Part shown: piece after piece, positions 57,209 to 64,000 of the stretch
Numbering within the stretch: position 1 is the stretch's first letter
How the letters are laid out: every line of letters begins with the position of its first letter
Assembly: GCF_000004195.4 (NCBI RefSeq)
Contig: NC_030678.2
Span: forward strand, 138,199,047 to 138,263,046
Length of the DNA stretch: 64,000 nt
Origin: Xenopus tropicalis
Taxonomy: Eukaryota; Chordata; Amphibia; Anura; Pipidae
Reading direction: 5' to 3'
Position numbers and translations under genes: made by a program
Notes under the pieces: model-generated
Database searches by the model: none
Told to the model about the DNA's origin: nothing
Seen by the model: the letters and a program-made list of their open reading frames with translations, nothing else

Positions 57209-57809
57209 TAGCCCCCAACCAGTGGCTTAGGGACAGCCTAACCCCTTGGCTGTTGCTCCCAGTGGCCTCAAAGGAGGTGCTTATTTTTTAATTTCTGGCT
57301 TAGGCTGATGCCACACCAGGCGTAGGGCTGATTTTTTCGGCAAGCGGAAAAACGCTTGCCGAAAATTCAGCCCTACGCCTGCTACTTGTGCCTGCACCCG
57401 AATGAATGGGATACGCTCGGGTGCAGGCACATGTAGCCGATATACGCACGAAAACGCGAGACTTTGCATTCTCTCGCGTTTTCGTGCGTATATCGGCTAC
57501 ATGTGCCTGCACCCGAGCGTATCCCATTCATTCGGGTGCAGGCACAAGTAGCAGGCGTAGGGCTGAATTTTCGGCAAGCGTTTTTCCGCTTGCCGAAAAA
57601 ATCAGCCCTACGCCTGGTGTGGCATCAGCCTTAGAGGCAATTTTTGGTTGTATAAAACAGAGCCTGTAGGCACCATTTCATGTAGGTGCTACCAAATAAC
57701 CTATCACAGTCCTTTTGGTGTCCCCAAGTACATTGATTCATACTTGTATTGCTTCCCAACTATTTACATGTGAATGTGGCTCTCGGGTAAAAAAAGGTTG
57801 GGACCCCTG
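57209..57809 (+). mobile_element. hAT-like MITE (CCCCCAACCAGTGG family), split by a palindrome
   Basis: Left TAGCCCCCAACCAGTGGCTT; right, inverted, CAGGGGTCCCAACC. TAGATCT occurs on both sides (57201-57207 and 57813-57819). The interior resembles 41701 and is interrupted at 57303-57630. Confidence 0.78.
57303..57630. mobile_element. Perfect palindromic element, 158-bp arms, TTA duplication
   Basis: Arms 57303-57460 and 57473-57630 are exact reverse complements by eye; the loop is 12 nt (57461-57472). TTA flanks both sides (57300-57302 and 57631-57633). Each arm has inner hairpins: GGCGTAGGGCTGA with TCAGCCCTACGCC, and TGCCTGCACCCGA with TCGGGTGCAGGCA. The TTA duplication fits a PIF/Harbinger-type MITE. 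Mirror-image open frames here are artefacts. Confidence 0.93.
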
Positions 57810-58327
57810 CTTTAGATCTACCCCTTCCCACAGCTAAGGTAAGCAGACAGCAGCTGGGCCAATTTGCTAGCATTAACATGTTGTGGCTTACACTTTCTCT
57901 GGAATTATTCCCCATACTTTTTGTATGCTTGCCATTAGTTCTTCATATTCTGACATGTTTGAACTTTGCTAGGAACTGTTCTCTGGCTAACAGATCTGCC
58001 TTCGTTCTTTGTGTTATCAGTTTTTACTGCTGTGGCTCATTTTAGCTGTCTGTTAAGACCCTGTACATTAAGATGACTCTACAAACAAAATTAAGTAGTC
58101 TCAGAAGAGACTGTATGTCTCATGGGGGGAATTTCTTAACCTTTCCTGCCCCATCTCTGGGAAGCCTGCACTTCCTGGCTTCGGAATCGATCTCTTTTCC
58201 TAGAAAAAATAGCATATGGGTTCTACTATCTTCTCATTGGCTAGGGGTAATCCTAGTTCAATAAGGGAAGCTAAAGAACATGCTTATATTGTTTATGCCA
58301 TTTTGAAGCAGGTTAAATTCATGTTAA

Positions 58328-58790
58328 AGGGGTTGCTCACCTTTACGTTAACTTTTAGTATTTTATAAAATACCCTATTCCTAGCACCTTTGCCATTGGT
58401 CTTCATCATTTTTTTTTTTAAGTTTTCAAATTGTTTGCCTTCAGCTTCAACATATTTCCAGCTTTCAAATGGCGGTCACTGACCCCAGCAGCCAAAAACT
58501 ATTGCTCTGTGAGGCTACAATTTTATTATTATTGTTACTTTTTATTGCTTATATTTCTATTCAGTCCCTCTCCTTTTTATATTCCAGTCTCTCATTTTAA
58601 ACCACTGACTGGTTGCTAAGGTAAACAGGACCCTGGCAACCAGATAACTGTTGAAATTCTAAACTGAAGAGCTGATGAACACAATGCTAAATAACTGAAA
58701 AACCACAAAAAATAAAAACCAATTGCAAATTGTCTAGGAATATCAGTGTCTACATCATACTAAAAGTTAATTTAAAGGTGAACAACCCCT
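58328..58790. mobile_element. T2-like MITE (GGGGTTGCTCACC ends)
   Basis: TTAA at 58324-58327 and 58791-58794. Ends AGGGGTTGCTCACCTTTACG and inverted AAGGGGTTGTTCACCTTTAA. Same family as 21798-22187; includes CTGGTTGCTAAGGTAAACAG. Confidence 0.87.
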
Positions 58791-58794
58791 TTAA

Positions 58795-59558
58795 ATACGT
58801 CCACTTTGCCATTTGAACTTTGGGGCTTACTTCTAACTAATCTGATAAACTAAATTGGACTGAGCACGTTATTGTACAATGCATGGTTACTGAAACACCC
58901 TATGGATGGAACGCATGCTCAAACATATTACATTTGGCGATTTTCTTTTGTGTACTACCGCCAATAGAGATGTAATTAAATTGTCAGTTGGTGGTTCTGC
59001 GAATGACCCTGCTATATTACCCAAGGCAATTTCCTGTTGTTTTCTGCCATAGTGGTATCAGGTGAGTGCAGCTAAAATTAAGGGGCAGATTTATCAAAAT
59101 GTAAGTTTAGAACTTATTAATAAAAACTCACCCATGTTCTATTCATTCCTATGGGATTTTTAGAAGTGTATTTATCAATGGAAACGTTTGAGCCATTAAA
59201 GGGGATATAAACACAAATTAGAAAATTAATGTAAAATTAGAGTGAGCCTATTGCAAATAACTTTTTTTCTTGCTGTTTTTGAGATAACAGTAGCTCTCTT
59301 TCAGAGTTTGTCAGTGACCCTTGGGTTAATTAGGGTGACTGTGCAAACAGTGGGAGGGTGGTGGGGGTACAACATTGCTAGGTTACCCATTACTCAAAAT
59401 GAGTAAAAAAATCCTATTCTATATCTATATCTACTCACCCTTTACCTGACCAAGGTTCTAAATGATTTTTATCTTCTGGGCTGCCCAATCAAACTGCTTT
59501 CCTGAAGGGGTGGGGTTGTATGATGGTGCCTCTGTTTTTAATGGCAGATCCTACAGAT
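58795..59558. other. No gene; minor repeat fragments
   Basis: A fragment near 59200 begins TTAAAGGGGATATAAACAC, like a T2 end. Nothing else recognised. Confidence 0.4.
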
Positions 59559-59851
59559 CAGTGCTGTCAAACTTCTGTGGCACCGAGGGCTGGAATTCTT
59601 CCGGCCTCTGTGGTTGAGGGCTGATAATGGAAGCTAGTTTTGACCACTCCCCTTTTTAAAACCACACCCACTTGAAACCACACCCATGTTATTGCATGAC
59701 CATAGCCATATTAATGGTGGTAGTACAGCAAAAACCTGCCATACTCTGCCTTCCCTACCCTGCCTGTGTGTGCCATACTCTGCCTTCCCTACCCTGCCTG
59801 TGTGTATGGCATACACAGACAGCATAGGGAAGGCAGAGTATGGCACACACA

Positions 59852-60155
59852 CAGGCCCGTATTTGTGGAGAGGCCACAAAGGCCCGGGCCTAGGGCGGCA
59901 GAAACCTGGGGGCGGCATGCCGCCCCGCCGCGCTAAAAACTTTTAAAATTTTTGTTCACATACGGAGCAATGGGGACTTCTCCCCACTGCTCCGTATGCA
60001 ACTTTGGCCGACCGCACATGCATGCGCGCAACCCTACCCCCCGCGCTCTTTGCACATTGCGCACGCAACCCTCCTGTTCGCGCATGCGCACTCGGGGGGA
60101 GGGGGCGTGCGACTGGGGGCGGCCTAGAGGCGGACGGTTTAGAAATCTGGCCCTG
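59852..60155. mobile_element. hAT-like MITE nested in minisatellite
   Basis: CAGGCCCGTATTTGTGG at the left and, inverted, CAGGGCCAGATTTC at the right. CACACACA flanks both sides (59844-59851 and 60156-60163), although the repeat context makes that weaker proof. GC-rich, with inverted block CATACGGAGCAATGGGGA. Confidence 0.78.
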
Positions 60156-60163
60156 CACACACA

Positions 60164-60475
60164 GGCAGCATAGGGCAGGCAGAGTATGGCACACACAGGC
60201 AGCATAGGACAGGCAGAGTCTGGCACACACAGGCAGGGTAGGGCAGGCAGAGTATGGCACACACAGGCAGCATAGGGCAGGCAGAGTATGGCACACGCAG
60301 ACAGCATAGGGCAGGCAGAGTATGGCACACAGGCAGCATAGGGCAGGCAGAGTATGGCACACACAGGCAGCATAGGGCAGGCAGAGTATGGCCCACACAG
60401 GCAGGGTAGGGCAGGCAGAGTATGGCATACACAGGCAGCATAGGGCAGGCAGAGTATGGCACACACAGGCAGCCT
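60164..60475. repeat. Minisatellite, ~34-bp unit, second array
   Basis: About nine units of AGGCAGCATAGGGCAGGCAG followed by AGTATGGCACACAC, as at 24415. A short start of the array lies at 59735-59851. Confidence 0.9.
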
Positions 60476-60876
60476 ACAGTGACACAATGCTGCCACTGCT
60501 CCTACAGTTTGCAAAATAACGATATATTTAAAAACTTTTTAATTGCAGTACCACCTCAGTATATGTTCTTTTTATAGTGTGCAGGGTTTATTTTTGGGTT
60601 TCTACTGCTCCTACAGTCTGAGGTGTGAACAGGTGAATAATGTGGGTGATTACAGCCTGAGCCTGAGGTGTGAACAATGCAGGGGGTGAACAATGTAGGG
60701 ATTAAAAGGTGTGAACAACACAGGGGATTACAGCCTGAATCTGAGGTGTTAACCATGCAGGGGGCCAGAACTGATACCATTTAAAGCTTACACAAAGGTA
60801 AGCTATCAAAGCAGCCTGACAGGTGGGGGGCCACACAGAGGGAGGTCGCGGGCCGCTGAACAGCACTGCTCCAGAT

Positions 60877-62061
60877 AATCTGGTTCTGGTTCCCCCACAT
60901 ACACCCTGCTAACCTGAGCCTGCCTCTTACTCTCCAGAGTCCCAGAGCCACTCACCTGTCCCATATCCTAACCCCTTTGTTCAGGTGTGCAGGCAGGAGA
61001 GGACTAACTTTGACTGTAGGCAGGGGGCCTCTGGCAATCATTCACACCCAGGGAGATATGGTTTCATTTCCTTCTGTGTCAGATTGTTTCCTTGTTTCAT
61101 GGAAATGCAGTGTTGTAGAACGGAAATCTTTGTTTTGTTTTTACCAGTATTAGAAGTGGTGCTATATGCAAATGTATGTAGTTTTGTAAGCATAAACATA
61201 CATGGAGACTTTCAGGGCAGGATATTAATCCCAAGGGTGCTAGTTAAGTGCGCACACTTCATTGTCTATTTTTGTTTCCATCTTTATCAGACTTTTCTCT
61301 CCCTTACCTCATCCTACTGATTGTGGTCGTTCAAAAAATAATCACAATTACAAATGATTCCTACCCAAATACAGTTCTTTAGGCCTATTATCGTAAATCA
61401 GAATGCAAAAGCAAGAAAACTGATTAAAGAGTTCTTCTTTGCGATTAAATGCAAACCATAACACTCAAGGGCATATAACAAAAAATATAAGGACTATTTA
61501 GGATTGCAATGTCCACTCAGATGTCAACTCAGTTTGGCTAAAAAGTAATGCTGGGTCAGTATATAGCACAAAATGGCTAGTATATTTAATAACATGTATA
61601 TTGGTGTTAGCAAATGCAGAGATCGTGTCTGCTGGACTTGCATGAATATATTTCTGTAATTCCTGTTGAAACAAAAGACTGGACATATGCATGATGTCTA
61701 GAGCTGGCCTGAAATGGTTTCTATGGTGCTCTGCAGAAAGCTTTTTTTATAAGAATCATGTCTCTCTCCCTTTTTCTGTATGGGCGTTGCTAGGGTAATC
61801 CATTTTAGAAGGATATATTTTGTCCAGGAGTATAGAGGGCCTAGTGGGGACAATAACACAGCTTAAATATACAGGATAATTGTGGGTTCCAACGTTTTTT
61901 CTGTTTGTTCCTATTATTTCTAGTTTCTGTCCTTATGGGGACAGTGACCTTAGAGGACCTTAGGGGAAGCCCACACGTTTCTTAAGAATCTCCTTAGCAA
62001 CTGGGGGCTTCTGATTTTTGAAGCACAGGTATGAGATCTGTTATCTGGCATGCATGGGACC
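60877..62061. other. No gene seen
   Basis: Unassigned DNA; the open frame at 60985-61320 has no recognisable motif. Confidence 0.4.
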
Positions 62062-62065
62062 TTAA

Positions 62066-62467
62066 AGGAGAAGGAAAGTCTAAGTCACTTGGGGGTGCCA
62101 AAATGTTAGGCACCCCCAAGTGACTTTAATCGCTTACCTTGTACCCCGGGCTGTTTGGAGAGAACCGCACCAGACCGGGGTAGCAGCGAGCGCTTCCTTC
62201 TTCCATGTTGGCGCATTGCGCATGCGTATTAGAGTGAAAAGCCGAACTTTAACAAGAAAGTCGCTTTTCACTCTAATGCGCATGCGCCGGCCCAGGGATT
62301 TCACCACAGAAGAAACGTGGAAGAAGGAAGCGCATCGCTACAGGTACCCCGGGCTGGTGCAGTTTTCTCCTAACAGGGGCACCAGCCTGGGGTACAAGGT
62401 AAGTGATTAAACTAACCTGGGGGTGCATAATATTTTGGCACCCCCAAGTGACTTAGCCTTTCCTTCT
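62066..62467. mobile_element. MITE with AGGAGAAGGAAAGTCTAAGT ends
   Basis: TTAA at 62062-62065 on the left. Left AGGAGAAGGAAAGTCTAAGT; right, inverted, AGAAGGAAAGGCTAAGTCAC. CACTTGGGGGTGCC is near both ends. Inner arms contain GTACAAGGTAAG in both directions and GCGCATGCGCC. The right TTAA is lost. A fragment lies at about 12675-12770. Confidence 0.8.
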
Positions 62468-62558
62468 GGCTTGGCCACAGTTATTTGTGTACAAATAACC
62501 ATTACTTGAATGTTTTTGTGTCAACATGTGCTCGTTGCACTTTTGGTGGGATCATTAA

Positions 62559-63027
62559 AGGCATACTGTCATGGGAAACATGGGAAACCCCATCAGTTAA
62601 TAGAGCTTCTCCAGCAGAATCCTGCATTGAAATATGTTTTTTCAGAAACACATGGGGCCGTATTCTTCATTTCCCAGGGTGCCATAGCCATGTGACCTGT
62701 GCTCTAATAAATGTCAGTCACAGAGCAGCTGATCAGCAGAACAATGGGAAAGTAGCAAGATAGCAGCTCCCAGTAGATATCAGAATAGCACTTAGTAGCA
62801 AGAAATTCAAGCTTGGGACTCCTCCAGTTACATGGGAGTAGGAAAAACAGTAGGTTATCTGAAAGCAGTTCTAATATGTAGCGCTGGCTCCTTCTGAAAG
62901 CTCAGACTCAGGCACAATACATTGAGATGGCTGCCTACACACCAATATTACAGCTTAAAAAAAGTGAATTATTTACTGTGTAATTTAGAAATAAAAAGTA
63001 CACCATACAAATCATGACAGTATCCCT
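62559..63027. mobile_element. T2-like MITE (AGGCATACTGTCATG), complete
   Basis: TTAA at 62555-62558 and 63028-63031. Ends AGGCATACTGTCATGGG and inverted AGGGATACTGTCATG. 469 bp. The best-preserved of four copies here. Confidence 0.88.
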
Positions 63028-63136
63028 TTAACTACTGCAAGTGCATTAGGTTAAGTGTAAGTTTGAGCACATGTTTTTGACCCATGTTGCGGCATTTCCC
63101 CCATGATGTCAACGTCATTGTCGCCGACAGAGGGAG

Positions 63137-63440
63137 ATGTGCTACAGACTGCTTTGGAAACCCTGGAGCTACCCCTTGTTCGAAGGTAGCAGTAGCTACA
63201 AGGTTCCCCTGTGTCAAAAGGCAAACTGCGTGGCATTTGGAACAGGAGGCAAGAGGAAGGCAGTGGTGCCCAAATTGGGTTTTGGGTTTGTGGCTAACAT
63301 CCCATATTGTACTATTGTTTGAAAGAACTATTCAATGGTCCTCCTTTTCAGACAGCTAGAAGGTGCCTTGCACTCAGAGACTATAGCCTTAGATGAACTG
63401 CATAATATAGCAGTTTTCATTTGTCTAGAAGCCATCAGGT
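63137..63440 (+). other. Unassigned open frame split by one stop
   Basis: One reading frame runs MCYRLLWKPWSYPLFEGSSS onward to a stop at 63320-63322, then continues KNYSMVLLFRQLEGALHSET and IALDELHNIAVFICLEAIR to TGA at 63439-63441. GTGAGT at 63439-63444 would also be a good splice donor and CTTTTCAG at 63344-63351 an acceptor, so 63352-63438 could be an exon. I recognise no family; it could be chance or a decayed repeat. Confidence 0.25.
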
Positions 63441-63441
63441 G

Positions 63442-64000
63442 AGTTTAACAGTAATGTTATAACTGGAAGCCTCCGCTGTCAGTAGTGCTTACATTTATCA
63501 CAGTGGAAGTATAAAAATTGTTTTTTGCTCCATGCCAGACATTTTATTGAATTAATTTGTTATAATAAGTTACATTATACTCCTGTTCTGTTTCTCAAAT
63601 AAAAAACTAAGAAAAAAGTCTGTTATCATGAGGGAATAGCAAGGGGGCAATACAGTAAAACCCAATAATTAGTAGGGTATGTATGCATTTAAATATATTG
63701 TGTACAATTGTGGGTTTAGTTTAGAAGTCCTGCAATATAATTATAAATAAAGCTAGCCATACACGGAAATAAGGGGAGGTGGGAAATATTAGATTGATAT
63801 GATCGCTTGGCTTTCGAGCCAATTAATTGGATCATGTTGATAGAAGGCAAGTAAGGCTGAGACCTGCTCTGTCTGCACTGATTAGTGTTACTGACAGTAC
63901 AAGTAGATGTGATGCAGAATTTTACAGTGGGACCTGCAGTGCAGCCTGTGATAGAAACCAGAGCCCTTGGAAGTGCAGAGGACAGGCTGTGCCAGGAGAT
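63442..64000. other. No gene; start of a GGCCATACACG-type MITE
   Basis: From about 63751 AAGCTAGCCATACACGGAAA resembles the ends at 48818 and 56443; the element continues beyond the window. Confidence 0.45.

Larger units (their letters stand above)
59559..60868. mobile_element. hAT-like transposon with minisatellite (second copy)
   Basis: Ends CAGTGCTGTCAAACTTCTG and, inverted, CAGTGCTGTTCAGCGGCCC. Flanks CTACAGAT (59551-59558) and CTCCAGAT (60869-60876) differ at one of eight bases. It is the inverted relative of 24106-25162 and carries its own tandem array plus a nested 304-bp MITE. Confidence 0.85.

Noticed and set aside
57300..57669. Two open frames with the same protein on opposite strands
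   Set aside because: They are the two arms of a perfect palindrome; start coordinates sum to a constant, so one is the mirror of the other.
59933..60514. Long minus-strand frames (107-193 residues) rich in Cys-His-Thr-Leu-Pro repeats
   Set aside because: They are translations of the 34-bp minisatellite, whose unit length keeps frames open; several frames are open at once and the same occurs at 24343-24913.
60950..60960. Strong minus-strand donor ACAG|GTGAGT as a DNAJC14 first exon
   Set aside because: No CpG-rich promoter or conserved sequence beside it, and 17 kb from the coding exon; a chance match is likely.
44142..64000. Search for MMP19, the gene beside DNAJC14 in human
   Set aside because: No zinc-binding HExxH exon or hemopexin-like exon was found on either strand; it may lie beyond the window.

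Overview
The window is vertebrate nuclear DNA, most likely from a pipid frog (Xenopus). It holds three recognisable protein-coding genes, all split into exons with GT-AG introns. The rest is a dense mix of interspersed repeats of the kind that fills Xenopus introns and intergenic DNA: TTAA-flanked MITEs, hAT-like and TTA-flanked palindromic elements, and CR1-like and L1/Tx1-like LINE fragments. No single sequence fixes the species. The assignment rests on the frog-like proteins, on remembered repeat families and on the gene order.

Gene layout: SARNP (minus strand, first seven coding exons, 555-13353, running off the left edge), ORMDL2 (plus strand, complete, coding 16081-19009) and DNAJC14 (minus strand, complete coding region, 36399-44069). 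The order and orientation SARNP(-) ORMDL2(+) DNAJC14(-) are as I remember them for human chromosome 12q13. SARNP and ORMDL2 are head to head across a 0.5 kb promoter interval with a perfect CRE, CCAAT boxes and ETS motifs. ORMDL2 and DNAJC14 are tail to tail. SARNP is a nuclear mRNA-export RNP protein, ORMDL2 an ER regulator of sphingolipid synthesis, and DNAJC14 an ER-membrane J-domain co-chaperone. They do not form one pathway.

Region by region: 1-13353 is SARNP, mostly intron, with a 569-bp palindromic element and a CR1-type LINE. 13354-13901 is the shared promoter and ORMDL2 exon 1. 13902-20510 is ORMDL2 with its 3' UTR. 20.5-33.5 kb is intergenic and nearly all mobile-element DNA, including two hAT-like elements with perfect 8-bp target duplications and a LINE interrupted by a third. 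33.5-36.4 kb is the presumed DNAJC14 3' UTR and flank. 36.4-44.1 kb is DNAJC14, with a 214-bp near-perfect palindrome in an intron. 44.1-64 kb has no exon I can support and carries nested transposons, among them a perfect palindrome with 158-bp arms at 57303-57630 and a minisatellite-bearing hAT element.

I found no new gene system. The most unusual features are the palindromes, the nested insertions dated by target duplications, the upstream ORFs before DNAJC14, and a short unassigned open frame near the right edge.
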